From: Paraconiothyrium sp. Pb-2020
Taxonomy: Eukaryota > Ascomycota > Dothideomycetes > Pleosporales > Didymosphaeriaceae
Length of the DNA: 64,000 nucleotides
Direction: 5' to 3'
Assembly: GCA_022419385.1 (NCBI GenBank)
Contig: JAJUBI010000002.1
Location: 4,278,001 to 4,342,000 of the forward strand
In this document: one piece after another, positions 22,440 to 33,348 of the stretch
Position numbering within the stretch: the first letter of the stretch is position 1
Layout: each line of letters opens with the position of its first letter
Translations under genes and position numbers: made by a program
Notes under the pieces: generated by a model
Told to the model about the DNA's origin: nothing
Database searches by the model: none
Seen by the model: only the letters and a program-made list of their open reading frames with translations

Positions 22440-23488
22440 ATGTCGAGCGTTACAGAACCACCAGAATCACCTCAATCGCAGCTCCCCTTTCGCTTGCTCG
22501 ACCTCCCGAGAGATATCCGCCTAACTATCTACGACGAGCTCTTCCAAGCAACGCCGCGCTATCTCTTTCAAAGAAACACAAAAAGTCTCGCCAGAAGAAT
22601 TCATCGTTCGATTCAGTATGGTGTTTGGACTACGACTTCGCGGCCCATGGCGGCCTACTCTGTGCATCTAAATTCTTCAGTCAAGAGGTAGACGCGCACC
22701 TACGTGTTTGGCGTAGGAACCTTACTCTTGTTCTCTACGTCGGCACAGACGTCCAAGGCTGGGACACATATATAAAACTCAAGGATGTGCTCATGGTGCT
22801 GGGCGACGTTGACCAGGAGCTTCGTGGCGAGAGAGTGACCGCAGCCTTGCGAGCTGGAGCGCGCCACGAAGAATTTATAGCGGCAGTGAACAGGAGAGTG
22901 ACCACGCGGATGGCAGATAGGATTCTCCCCGAGCTCTCGTTGAAAGCACGCCGCAAACATGTGAAGGAGCTTCTTGATGTCTACCTTAGCCGTGCTCCTG
23001 TACAGCATCGCGCCGGGATTTCTCATCTCCTAGCTTCTACACTCCGGTCTTTTGAGCTTTCGAACACATGTTTCAGCGGATTGGGTGCTCTCAGGAGTGC
23101 AATCAACTGCCTCGCACCCTCGGTTACTGAAGGCTGCATTGTTGGTCCTCCTTGCGTCGACCTTCAATTCCTCTTCGCAATCGGAAAGACACACCATGCA
23201 AGCGCCAAGCTATTTAGAATGGGAGTTTCCGGTCCACCAGATTACCCTGCCAGAAGACTGCTGGTAGCTCTCGAAAAGCTTGTGGAGGATGATATGAACA
23301 TCAGATTGGCTTGTGTGGGAAGAAACGCGACACACATCGAGGAGATTACTGGCCGCAAATCGCACCCAGACGACAAAGCGGTGCATATAACCCTCTTTCC
23401 AACACCGGGTGGTCGTGGTGTGAAGCTCCAAGTGGTGAGGGCTTCAGCGATGACTATAGCTATGATTAAATCGTGGCGCAACAAGTAA
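22440..23488 (+). pseudogene. F-box-like fungal protein, frameshifted near its N-terminus
   Basis: ATG 22440 opens a frame with FRLLDLPRDIRLTIYDELF, the F-box-like opening of a large family of Dothideomycete proteins. That frame closes at 22691. The rest of a family-like protein (FDSVWCLDYDF, GGLLCASKFFSQEVDAHL, then about 260 more residues ending MIKSWRNK) continues in another frame to 23488. One additional A in the A5 run at 22580-22584 would join the two into about 350 residues. A spliced explanation (donor GTCTCG at 22585, acceptor TTCAG 32 bases on) restores frame too, but the intron would be too short and the donor poor. The long frame can also be extended upstream to 22343, but that N-terminus is not protein-like. 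Real inactivation and sequence error are both possible. Members of this family are usually fast evolving and of unknown substrate. Confidence 0.6.
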
Positions 23489-23516
23489 TGATCATAATCG
23501 CGCGGTGTCCTTCACC

Positions 23517-24404
23517 TTATAGTTTCCACTCCAATGGCTTCTCAATTTCCAGCACCGCTTCCTCCATCCACCCACCAACACCCCACGGCTTGAGCACCTG
23601 CGGGAAATACTTCGAATCTTCCTCGCCACCAGTCTCACTCCGCAACATCTCCACCCAGCACCCGCGGGCTCTCGCCACCTTTCCACCGATATCAAACGAA
23701 CACCACCGATCTGTACCCGCAGCTACCGCAATCTCATTCTTCGCACTAATATCGTACGGATCAATCTTCACTCCGTCGTCAAGCTCGGTCTCCACAGCAC
23801 GTCGATGCCCCGCCGGCTCAGGGATCGGCGGCTGAGCATGCACCATCTTCAGCGGAACATATTTCATATTGACCGGCACAGCAGGAACCCATCTCCACGG
23901 CTTCAACGAGCACGCAAAGAAGGGCGTGACGCCATCTCCCTCCACCGTCCCGGGCGCAAACACTTTCACAGTCAGCTTCTCCGGCGGCGCCACCCCTTCC
24001 TTCGTCACGGGTGCGGAAAACTCAAACCGCGCAAGATGCTTCGGGATATTCCAGTTCAGACGACCATTGTACGTGGTGATGCGTTGCGAGACGTAAATGC
24101 GCGCTATGCGGAGGGCTTTCTTGGGGATCTTGGGTGGGCCGTTGGAAGGTTGCGGGACGGTGAAGTTGCCAGGGATGAGCATGAGTTCATCGTAGGGTCC
24201 GACGGGCGTGTCTATGTAGCGAACGATCATTATGGCACCGAGACCCCCGGTGAATGTGCCTAGGCCTTCGTCTGCCCACGCTTCTTCGAGCGGGTCGTAG
24301 AGCCCGTGTGGGAGAGTGCTGAGCTTTAGGAAGAGGAGGTAGCTTTCTGCTTTTAGGGTCCAAGGCGCTGCTACGCGTGGAACGGGGTGTCTTTCAGTCT
24401 CCAT
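23517..24404 (-). CDS. Acetoacetate decarboxylase-like superfamily protein
   Basis: An intronless gene of 295 residues from ATG 24404. The architecture fits fungal proteins of the acetoacetate-decarboxylase fold: an N-terminal PWTLKAESYLLFLKL, then GGLGAIMIVRYIDTPVGPYDELMLIPG, an arginine-containing IARIYVSQRITTYNGR and NWNIPKHLARFEF, followed by a long beta-rich C-terminal half. I see no confident catalytic lysine equivalent to bacterial enzymes, so the enzymatic activity is uncertain. No signal peptide or membrane segment. The gene is convergent with the frameshifted F-box-like gene, only 28 bp apart. Confidence 0.75.
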   Translation of the reverse strand: METERHPVPRVAAPWTLKAESYLLFLKLSTLPHGLYDPLEEAWADEGLGTFTGGLGAIMIVRYIDTPVGPYDELMLIPGNFTVPQPSNGPPKIPKKALRIARIYVSQRITTYNGRLNWNIPKHLARFEFSAPVTKEGVAPPEKLTVKVFAPGTVEGDGVTPFFACSLKPWRWVPAVPVNMKYVPLKMVHAQPPIPEPAGHRRAVETELDDGVKIDPYDISAKNEIAVAAGTDRWCSFDIGGKVARARGCWVEMLRSETGGEEDSKYFPQVLKPWGVGGWMEEAVLEIEKPLEWKL

Positions 24405-25557
24405 ATTGTGGTTTGACGGTGTTAGTGTTGTGTATGCCCAAGTCCTGGTCAGATGGTACCTGAGGTACAAGCGAGGTTGCGCGGCTGTGGTCGAGGGCGT
24501 CGCGCGGACACTTGGGAGATAGCATATACCATAGGTATGTACTACCTAAGTGGCAACGTGTATGAATACCCAGACGATGCGAGAACAAGTTCTCTAAAAA
24601 GCAAATACCGCGACCGATGTTCAGCTGAGGCGTGGGAGACGTGACGTACCAGTAAGACTAAACGATTAAGGATTGGCGTGAGGCGCTTGTACCGGTGCCT
24701 AACCGAACCAGTCCGAAACAACGACTCGTATCTAAGGTGGCAATCACAAAACTATGTTGTGTAGTGAGCCCAATCTCAGAAGCGTGTGATCGCTATGTGT
24801 GAGGCGTGGCTGACGACGTGCGGTCAAATTTAGGGTATGTAGCATATGCAGAATTAAGGTCGAATCAAGAGACAAGGTTTGGACTGAGGATGCACAGTGT
24901 TGGCAATGTGTCGAGATCATGGAGCTCACAGGGAAATCAATATTTGATAAATTATACTTTAAATACATTGAAAACATTGATCAGGAGAGATTACGATTGA
25001 AGGAGGGTGAGATCGGAAACCAGCAGAGATTACAGTCGAACTAGAAAGAAACCATAAATCAAGAGAGAACATTATTGAACCAGGAACAAAATCAGCAATC
25101 AGATAGTCTATCGCGTTGGACAAATACATATTACATGTGCTGGAGTTCCCTCCGCATTTGTGCCTACTTGGTGCAGACCTTTTGGAAAGCAAATAAGTCG
25201 TTTAAAACGCTAACGCCATGCCCACGTCGCTCATGCTAAGACAAGCCATTGCAATAAAATCACTAAGGAGTTCCAACCTGTAATTCTATGTTTCAAAAGC
25301 GCCTGTCTCGGAGAAAAGGAATACGAAAGAAAAGCTCAACTGGGACTCCGAACGCCATAGAATAGGTACAGATACTCGCGATAAGTCAAGGGTATGAAGT
25401 ATAAGGGACAGGCCTTGGGCCGTGAAGAATCCATCTCCGCACGGAAAGAAAGACATGATGTTCGTGCACTCAATCTCGCTCTGGGCATGTGATGAGTTCG
25501 ACCGACGTGAAGAAGCGTTTCCGAGAACGAAAGGTTCGGCTGCTGAGATGAAAGACC
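24405..25557. other. Intergenic, about 1.15 kb, AT-rich in its middle
   Basis: Upstream of the acetoacetate-decarboxylase-like gene and downstream of the Ulp1-like gene. The part at 24900-25120 is AT-rich, with loosely repeated AGAGATTACAGTCG-like words. No gene or intact element seen. Confidence 0.4.
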
Positions 25558-27423
25558 TTACATGGGCACATCATCGTTCGCATTCCGATCATCGTAATCT
25601 TGAGGATTCTGATCAGAGCGGACCGCCTCAACGTGATTCTGACTGTTATCGGTGGGTGGCTCTAGATCGGGGATGCTCTGCATTGTAGAGGTATCGGAGA
25701 TGGGTGAGCTGGGTTGGTCGGGGGTTGAGGGTCGTTGAGTTATGTCACGGACAAAGCAATACGGCGAAAATTCATCGTTCGGGACTTCCTCGATACTAAC
25801 ATCGCCGTCGTAATCTCTCACAGTCGAAGCGGGCCGGTCGTGCATCTCCACCTCGTTTGCGATGTGGTCGTCCTGGGCCCCGTCGTATCCACCTTGGATG
25901 TAAGGTGCGCCGGCCTCGCTGGAAATGCTGATGCCTCCAGAGCTACCGCTAGAGTTTTGGGAGGAGGTCGACATGTTGCGTTGGTACTGGTACTGGTGCT
26001 CGTACTGGTGTTGGAACTGGTGCTGTTGCTGTTGCTGTTGCTGTTGCTGGAGCTGGCGGACTGCGAGATCGTGGTGACTTTTCAGCTGTTGGGATGTCAA
26101 AGTGTTTTCGTCGAATAAAGGCGCATCGTACAGCAACGACGCCGGATCACGCAGCTCGACGAGACCAAACGGACGTGGCTGGCCAAGTGTCATATCGTCG
26201 TGCTGCATCGCGCGATCGTTCGCTACTTGGCTGGCCTTGAAACCTGCTAGGGTCCACAAGAGACAACTGCGCTCATCGAATGAGTTGAACTTGAACGAAG
26301 AGCTAAACCCAGATCCAAGGCGGAGTGAAATCTGGTCCTCGGTTTCGTGACGCTGATGGTAGCGGATGTAGCACATGATCTCTTGGACCATCTTCACAAC
26401 GTAAGGACCACATGGACCCGAATCGGTACCGCGGAACTGATTGTGGTTCCACTGGTGAGGAGCGTTGTGTTCGATGCAAAACTCATACATTCCGTCACCG
26501 AGCAAGTTGCCGAAAGCAAGTGCCAGGCTCCGGCCGATGTTTTGCCAATCATCAGTCCAGCTGAACAGCCCGTCAATGTAGTGCGCTCGCTTGTTTGGGC
26601 GATCAATCGCAAGGAGGGCCCAGTGAGTACCTCGAACTTCCTCTGCAGATGTGCCACCCATACCATCGTTGAGAGGTACAAGGATCCACTTCTTGCCCTC
26701 GAACATCGTCTTGTACGCTCGTAATTCGTTCATATCCGCATCGTCAACTCCAGTTGCCGCAAATTGTACGCATTGCGCTGTCGTGGAACTGGCAACTGCG
26801 ATTCCGTTGTCCTCGGCATCATAGTAGAGAGAGGTCAGCTCCAGAGCAGCATCCAAGACAGTATCTCTATACCAGCAGTGAAATCCGGTGAGCTGCATAA
26901 TGCTACAGATGTCTTCGTTCGATACCATAGCATTGCCGATATGAGCGTATGTGTCTTCATTAAAGGGTGGCCAGACGTAACCCCAACGGTGGAGATCACG
27001 ATATCGAAGCGGGTCTGGAAAAGGAAGCACGGTTCGACGCTGCACAGGCTCGTCTGTTTCACGCATAGAGGTGCCGACCTGCTCAGATCGAGATTGCGGC
27101 TCGATCGGATAGGTGAAGTCCTGTGGAACCATTTCCCAAGCGTAGCGTACATAATCGCGTTTTCGTTGGAGGGCTCCTTGAATGAGCGAGGCGTCCACTG
27201 TGTGTCGACGATTTTTGAAAGAGGGGTGGACCGACGCGGTTGGGGGCAGCTCGCGACCGAAGCCACGCGAAGAGGTAACGACAAGGGAATCGGTCTGTAG
27301 ACTTACCAGCGCGTGTGTTTGCGCAAAAGCGTGCGCGCGCTGATTGTGAACGCTGATATCAACGGGCACCCAATCTCGGTGGGTCTCACTCATTGCGCTC
27401 GCGGGCTGTAGTGCGGTGTCCAT
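25558..27423 (-). CDS. Ulp1-type (C48) cysteine peptidase with polyglutamine tail
   Basis: An intronless gene of 621 residues. The central domain carries the C48 triad: His267 in GTHWALLAID, Asp284 in HYIDGLF, the oxyanion Gln329 in WNHNQFRG and the nucleophile Cys338 in DSGPCGPYVVK. This fold removes SUMO, NEDD8 or related modifiers. The spacing His-17-Asp-54-Cys is like Ulp1-type enzymes, but the protein lacks the classical yeast Ulp1 N-terminal localisation domain as far as I can tell. Residues about 457-483 are Gln/His/Tyr-rich, encoded by a CTGTTG microsatellite at about 26000-26050 (plus strand). The final 140 residues are acidic and disordered, rich in Ser/Pro/Asp. The modifier specificity is unknown. 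Confidence 0.85.
   Translation of the reverse strand: MDTALQPASAMSETHRDWVPVDISVHNQRAHAFAQTHALVSLQTDSLVVTSSRGFGRELPPTASVHPSFKNRRHTVDASLIQGALQRKRDYVRYAWEMVPQDFTYPIEPQSRSEQVGTSMRETDEPVQRRTVLPFPDPLRYRDLHRWGYVWPPFNEDTYAHIGNAMVSNEDICSIMQLTGFHCWYRDTVLDAALELTSLYYDAEDNGIAVASSTTAQCVQFAATGVDDADMNELRAYKTMFEGKKWILVPLNDGMGGTSAEEVRGTHWALLAIDRPNKRAHYIDGLFSWTDDWQNIGRSLALAFGNLLGDGMYEFCIEHNAPHQWNHNQFRGTDSGPCGPYVVKMVQEIMCYIRYHQRHETEDQISLRLGSGFSSSFKFNSFDERSCLLWTLAGFKASQVANDRAMQHDDMTLGQPRPFGLVELRDPASLLYDAPLFDENTLTSQQLKSHHDLAVRQLQQQQQQQQQHQFQHQYEHQYQYQRNMSTSSQNSSGSSGGISISSEAGAPYIQGGYDGAQDDHIANEVEMHDRPASTVRDYDGDVSIEEVPNDEFSPYCFVRDITQRPSTPDQPSSPISDTSTMQSIPDLEPPTDNSQNHVEAVRSDQNPQDYDDRNANDDVPM
26005..26055. repeat. CTG/TTG trinucleotide microsatellite in the Ulp1-like gene
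   Basis: On the plus strand, CTGTTG units alternate with GGTACTGGT-like units. The minus strand therefore encodes a run of about 10 Gln followed by a Gln/His/Tyr stretch. It is in frame, and length changes in multiples of three would be tolerated. Confidence 0.8.
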
Positions 27424-28551
27424 TTAGAACCTAGGAGAAAACAAAAGGTGAATTTGGAGTTGAGCTTATCGGACAGCAGGGTTTCGCTTTATCTTTTGCG
27501 ACGGTTGAGGCTTCGCGGTGTCGCGGTAGTTGTGGTTGCTGCGTTTGTGGAGCGAGAAAATTACTTCCCTTAAAAGCCTGCGGGTGCTGCTCATGGTGAA
27601 TGAACAAAGGTAACGTCGGTCATATATGGCCCATGCAGCGGGCCGTCGCGCTTGTCTCAGCGCTCACGTTTGTTGTCGACATGATGATGGCAAAAATTGG
27701 ATTTCGCGTACCCGCTTTCGACTATGGTCCATGGCTCACCTCTCTTTCACTCTTGGTATTGCTGTAGACCTCGTCATCGCTCCTGGAAAAATAGTATTCC
27801 ACCGCTGCATCCGTGTGAGTTTACCATAGTTCAGCCAGGTCTCACCGAGGTTAACCATAGCGTACTTTGAGTCCTCCAGCTTCGTGTGGGCCGCGGGACG
27901 TTCCTTAATTCCAATTCTCTAAATTCACGGACAGAACCACTTTCCACCACCACCAGCTCGATTCAAAGTGAGTGTTCGAACGGCTGATAGATCTTCTGCA
28001 GGATGAGTGAAGTCGTGTTGGGGTGTATATATAAATCGGTGAGCAGCGTGCATGCTCTGATGCTCCCGCTTTTACAGAAGTCTATGGTATTCGAGAACAC
28101 CACAACCACGGTTCGTAGGGTGCGGCAACTACGGGAGCGCTTACGCGAACCAACGTCAGGGTATACATCGCATAAAAGTGGGTCCAATTCAACACATGCT
28201 CTGAAAGCATTGTACACGTCGCGACGATGTGAATAACGGCTTGGGAAGAACGCGCGTTACTGATTGTTGTTACACAAAAGCGGTCCTTCTGTCCAAAGGT
28301 CATTGAATGCGCCAACTTTTCATGTTACAAAAACACTGATAGGTCGATCCTCCAGTTCGTGTGAATTATGCGAAGTGCTTTCTGCAATATTGCGCGCCGC
28401 GCTTCTCGTGGAACAGCTCCGGCGCCGTGAGTGATTACGCTTTCGGACAGCCGGACCCGTTCGTTCGTTCACAAGACATGGTCTTCCAGATCGGTGTCGT
28501 AGCGATCGAGAATCTCTAGATGAGTTCAGAAATGATTGGCTCAGAGCCGTG
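27424..28551. other. Intergenic, about 1.1 kb
   Basis: Promoter of the Ulp1-like gene and 3' flank of the Zn2Cys6 gene. No gene supported. Confidence 0.4.
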
Positions 28552-30244
28552 CTAATGGCATAGATGGGAAGGATACGTGCCATTCTTGTTGTAGTTCAAG
28601 TCATCCATGCCACACTTCCAAGTCTTCCATGCATCATATCCTGCCAAGCTCCGCAGGAATCCCATTGCGTCCCTCAACTGCTTTAGATCTTCTGCATCGG
28701 CCTCTGGGTAGCGGATTTGGTGTGCATGAAGCGTACGAACCAAGCAGGTACCGGTATATCGCATACTCATAGTACCAAGAAGCCCGAGCTCAGATTTTAG
28801 AAAGTAGTTCGCACTGCGTGCGAGGCATATTAAGTATTTGAGAACAGTGCCGCCCGTAGCGCTGGGCTCCCCTGTGCTAGTGTTGGCTACTGCGGGGAAA
28901 CTATATTTTACTAGGTCTATAATGGTGTGTAAAATTGTGCAGGATGTCCAGTATATCGTCATGGCATGGAGGTGATGGAGATCGAGACTCGCTAGAATGT
29001 CAGGTATGTTGGCTTGCTGCGTTAGATCGTTCAATCCCTTTCTGATGAACTCTGCATTGTGTGGGTATGCCTTTTCGAATGAAGTTACAAAGTTGCTGTA
29101 CCAGACCTGTAGCTCGGTTTCGAGGCTTGAACAGTGCTCCTTCAGTACTTTCGCCCTTTGGAGTGTTTCGTCGGTGATTCCCCGAGTGCTAAGTAGGTCC
29201 CATTCTTCAAGGACACCAGGAAGTTTGACCAGAACATCCACGGCGAAGTCAATGGCATCCTTTTGTCGATTCCTCCAAGGACCGGTCATCCATTCAGGCT
29301 GAGAGAGGAAAATTGCTTTTCGATTCGAAAGAGCAGATGTGACACCATCAAAACGTGTTTCGATAAAAATCTCATGTGCACCGGTATACGAAAATGCTTC
29401 TGGGGGATGAAGTCTGACAAGGTTTAATAACCCTTCTATATGGCCTTTCCAGTTATTTGCTGCTGAGCTGAAAGAGTTGATTTGCTGTGACAATAAGCCA
29501 GATACTTGTGCGTAGTCAGCGTGCATACCTCATAGAGCGCTAATATGCGACAGCAATTCAGCATCTCGAACGGCATCACCTGGGCTGACCTCAGCTCCTT
29601 GGCGAACAGTGACAACGCTTTCCCGTACATCTGCATGCCTCGCTGTGTGAGAACTTTGTCTTGGCCATCTCTACCGAGCTTCGATGTGCTCAAAGCAAGC
29701 AATGCGCACCTTGTTACCTCGCTCCGGGGCACACAGTTGAGGGTATACTCAGCCCATTGAATCCCTGTACGTGCAAAAGATGATGCACAGGAAGACGCTA
29801 TGACGGACTCTGGTGGTAAGTACACGTTCCAGAAGTTCGCAAAATACTGCAGCTCGAGCGACGTTCGATCCAACCTGTCGGACTGTCCGGCCCCGAAAGC
29901 TGGCTCACACATGGGCTTCCGCCGCCGCGAAACAGGGCATGGTTCCGTCGATTTCGGTCTATAGGTTGCTTTGCCTGACTCATTGGCATGAACCAGGATG
30001 ATGTTACGCTCGTACCCGCCGCAAATGAAGCTCCCGCGTATGCAATTACCACAACATGGTCGCAGTTGGTCGCACTCGACAGACAAATGTCAGCCACTTG
30101 CATCGCTAGCGCGCGCCATTAATCGTCTGCATACCTTTTTCTTCCTGGATCGGCAGGTCAAGCATCCTGCCGGTATCAGCAAGGCGTATGTGGAGTTGGA
30201 AGTTTACTATATTTACCTTTGGATCGCCCTGGAACCCCTACCAT
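28552..30244 (-). CDS. Zn(II)2Cys6 fungal transcription factor
   Basis: Four exons (30244..30217, 30166..30135, 30074..29529, 29484..28552) encode 512 residues. Splicing of the first two introns builds a perfect zinc cluster, C11-x2-C14-x6-C21-x6-C28-x2-C31-x6-C38, after the start MVGVPGRSKG. Each of the first two introns interrupts the cluster region: the first before C11 and the second immediately before C21. A basic RSRKKK lies between C14 and C21. The rest has the alpha-helical composition of the middle homology/C-terminal region (for example WNVYLPPESVIASS, ALLALSTSKLGR, MQMYGKALSLFAKELR). This arrangement, N-terminal cluster plus a roughly 400-residue helical regulatory domain, is typical of pathway-specific regulators. 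The target genes are unknown; the neighbours do not form an obvious cluster. Confidence 0.9.
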
Positions 30245-31464
30245 CTCCTACTGCACTACGGCGTGTATACAAAACGTATACAGAACCAAAGTTCAACCTC
30301 GGTGTGTTCGCTAGAGCGGTACTTTAGGTGACAGCTTCGTTGTGAAGCGCAAGATAACCTCAACACCTTTTATTGGTTTTAGGAAGAAGTCACCCGCAAT
30401 GGAGGAGAAACGAGCAATGGCTTACGCTCTACAAAAGTGTCGAAATGTAGAACTCACGACGATATCGGTGGATAAGAAGATTAGGGGAGTATGCAAAGAG
30501 TGATAGATCGTTGTCGTTATTTTGCACGGGCCTCGCTGCATGGACGGGCGGCGCAAAATGCATCCTGTTTCGGACTAGCGAATGGGGCGGATCGCACTTT
30601 CCTTCCCTTTAGTATCCGCCCGATACCTCCTAAGCAACTTACGCCCACCGGTCCCCGTCTCCACGGCCTTTTCATACCATGGATCCCTCTGCTGCCCAAA
30701 CACCACATTTCACATTGGTGGGTCGCTTGTCCGCGTACTCGTTATTGTCGTTGCAATCGGAGCGCTCCAGTTTGACGAGTCGTCGCTTCAAACTGTACTA
30801 CCACTGCACTCGTCTTCCAAAGAGCTTGTAGACCTTTACTTATGGCTTAGTTGATGGAAGGAGCTCCAGGACAGCACTGCTTAATCGATTTATTTATCTG
30901 AATACTTCTTAAGATTTACCAAGATTTAACTCTTTGGAACAAGCATTGACTTTTGCCTTAGCCTTTGCCGCGTCAGGTTATTGTATACACGCATCCTAGA
31001 AACTTTCCATGTATCGCTACGTAGGAGTCCCAGTCCATCATGGAAGAAGAGCGCGAGATATTGGGCGTTGCCGATATGTGTTGCATGGGGAAACATAAGA
31101 TAGCGTTTTCGTTCGGACATCACGTTAAGACGCGCCATCACTTAACGTACTGACCCAGAAACGGCTGGGAAAAGCCTCTCACTTACCGGATCCTCTTGTT
31201 ATTAGCGGTCTCTTACCTTCTGTTTGTCCACTTCTCGACCTATCGCTCCACAAAACCATCCCTGTGCACGCCTTCTCTTCCTACTCCTCCAAACACAATT
31301 ATATACGTAACCTGCTCGCTGGACCAGGTCATTCTCAACAGACTAGGGTCCTTCAACGACTTGACGTGAACAGCGCAAGCAAGCTACGTGAGTGCCGTTT
31401 CTTTAGCATGTGAGACACTTGAATAACTGTGTACAGGCATTGATTGCGGGACTGCAGGTTTACC
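30245..31464. other. Intergenic, about 1.2 kb, divergent promoter region
   Basis: Lies between the Zn2Cys6 gene (minus) and the F-box/ankyrin gene (plus). A possible 5'-UTR intron of the latter has donor GTGAGT at about 31391 and acceptor CAG at about 31438. Overlapping ORFs near 30.5-30.85 kb show no domain. Confidence 0.4.
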
Positions 31465-32817
31465 ATGGAGCTTCTCGACCTACCTCCCGAAGTCTTTCAG
31501 CGCATCATCCAGAAGTACGTTGCGAAGGCTGGACTATGCAGCGCGTGGAAACATAGAGAAGTCTGCAGTAAGGAGTATTACACGGTTCAGTTTTCAAGTG
31601 GGCTGACTTTATTGGAAACTTTCAATGTCTATATCACCGAGGAGATCTTCAAACGCCAACCGATGAAAGTATACTCCAGCCGCCGAAGCCATGGTTTGTT
31701 CCGAAAAGGGCTAGCTATCTTCCTTGAGTATCGCCTCGAACACATTTACGGCGCGCATGATCTCCTTCCTTCGGTTATACGCAAGGTCGTATCCAGAATC
31801 ATCGAAATCACTCAAGAGACGTCTAGCGAAAAACGAATAGAACTCAACAAGGAAGTCATTGCTGCCGTCGTAAAGTTCTGGAACAACGTACATATCGCAG
31901 CAATCGATCCGTCGAGACGCACGGAAACGGGCTGCTCTAAAGACACTGATGATGCTCGTCTGCTCTGTCTGGTAGTAGGTATGGGAAGATCAGACCTAAT
32001 CAGGAGTGTGCTTGAGCACTGCACAGATCCATGGAGTGGGGCATATTGCTTAGGCTTTCCTATAGAGGTGGCCGTCCGTGCCAGAGATCTGACCGCCGTA
32101 GAATTGCTCCTTACGCACACTAAATCACCCAAGCGCACGAGAGCTTCTATCCTTTCACGGATGATCGACGGCCTTCTGACTTGGAAAACCGTCGACACGG
32201 ACATGGAATTCGCAGGAAAACTTATTTTCTTGCATTGCACCTTCCTTGGCCGACCCCTTGCGGACTATTGTTATCGGTGGCTTATGCACGCTCACCTTCG
32301 AGGAGCCATAGGCATATCTAGGAAGATACTAGACATGGGATTCAATTCTGCCTTGGCAGCTCACTATCGTGATCTTCTTGAGTCGTGGGGTGAATTCCCA
32401 GATCGAAGGACCACGAAGTTGTTTGTCGAAAAGAAGGTTTTTGACATGACAAAAATATACACCTACCGAACATGCACCTATCCTACATGGTGCAGCCCTC
32501 CCACCGTCATGAAGAACAAATCCGTGCTGTGCTACGCCGTCCGTGTCGGCGACGCAGACCTGGTACAACTCGCTCTTAGGTCCGGTGCAGATGCGAATGG
32601 TGCAATCAACTCCGCTGGGACTCGCGAGTACCCTATCCGTCAAGCAATTACGGATCCTGCATGCGACGCCAGGATTCTTGAGCTGCTCCTTGAGTATAAC
32701 GCTGATCTCGTCGGACTCGAACCTTTATTTGGTAAAAACAACCTGGAGAAGGGCCACGTTGATTCCACGAAACGGAAGTTGCTTGAGAAGGCTATCAACT
32801 GCACGAGCAACAATTAG
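31465..32817 (+). CDS. F-box/ankyrin-repeat protein, member A of a local family
   Basis: A single reading frame of 450 residues from ATG 31465 (the frame opens upstream with TTG, not used). Residues 1-35 carry a short F-box (MELLDLPPEVFQRIIQK, then AWKHREVC). The C-terminal third has ankyrin-like pairs (SVLCYAVRVGDADLVQLALRSGADANG and ARILELLLEYNADLVG). F-box proteins recruit substrates to SCF ubiquitin ligases; ankyrin repeats would bind the substrate. The family relatives at 46993-48493 and 49178-50820 have an intron right after the VC of the F-box. Here the same site shows donor GTAAGG and a CTGAC branch but no AG acceptor, and the stretch reads through as 16 residues in frame. Without it, the product would be about 434 residues. 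Confidence 0.8.
   Translation: MELLDLPPEVFQRIIQKYVAKAGLCSAWKHREVCSKEYYTVQFSSGLTLLETFNVYITEEIFKRQPMKVYSSRRSHGLFRKGLAIFLEYRLEHIYGAHDLLPSVIRKVVSRIIEITQETSSEKRIELNKEVIAAVVKFWNNVHIAAIDPSRRTETGCSKDTDDARLLCLVVGMGRSDLIRSVLEHCTDPWSGAYCLGFPIEVAVRARDLTAVELLLTHTKSPKRTRASILSRMIDGLLTWKTVDTDMEFAGKLIFLHCTFLGRPLADYCYRWLMHAHLRGAIGISRKILDMGFNSALAAHYRDLLESWGEFPDRRTTKLFVEKKVFDMTKIYTYRTCTYPTWCSPPTVMKNKSVLCYAVRVGDADLVQLALRSGADANGAINSAGTREYPIRQAITDPACDARILELLLEYNADLVGLEPLFGKNNLEKGHVDSTKRKLLEKAINCTSNN
31568..31615 (+). other. Relic intron read as coding sequence
   Basis: 48 bases starting with a GTAAGG donor after TGCA and containing a CTGAC branch motif, ending TTGG where relatives have AG just before the ACTTTC/ACTTTT block. 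The length is divisible by three and contains no stop. If the acceptor were AG, splicing would give the VC-K-TF junction parallel to VC-R-TF of the two relatives. Confidence 0.55.
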
Positions 32818-33348
32818 AAGAGCATTAGCGTATCGATGGTGAAATCCAACAGTGTCAAGGGCCGTCTACCACTCCTACGGGTATCGTTTTGGGGCCGAGA
32901 CGCGCAATGGACGTGACAGGGGGTTCTGGTCTGCAAAACCTTGTGTTTGAAGGTCAAGCATGATGGCACAGTAAAAGCAAATCGCGAGTAACCATCATAT
33001 TCCATACCCACATCCGTAAGTCATTGCATGCAATTACACAGATCCACGAGACTGACCACTCTGTTATCGAAAGGCTTAATATTGAGGTTCTTGCGATCAC
33101 AACGACGAACCAGGCGTAATCAATGTCAGCTGCATGACCCCAGAAGAGGCTTCTAGAAAGCTACTAAGTCAGTTCCTTAGAGTGGGGTAAAATATTTCAA
33201 TATTTCAACAAAACGAGTCATTTGAAGGACTTTTTTATTATCTCAGAATATATCAATTACACCATCGAGTGAAAGAGGGGGCTATGTACGTTCTTTACCG
33301 CAGATATGTCCCGACAAATCTTGATAGAATTGAGTTCTATGCTATATT
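32818..33348. other. Convergent intergenic, about 530 bp
   Basis: Lies between the 3' ends of the F-box/ankyrin and HET genes. AT-rich from about 33180, which fits terminators. No gene seen. Confidence 0.45.

Noticed and set aside
22585..22616. Possible 32-base intron that would restore the frame of the F-box-like gene
   Set aside because: Too short for a fungal intron and with a poor donor (GTCTCG); a one-base indel in the A5 run is simpler.
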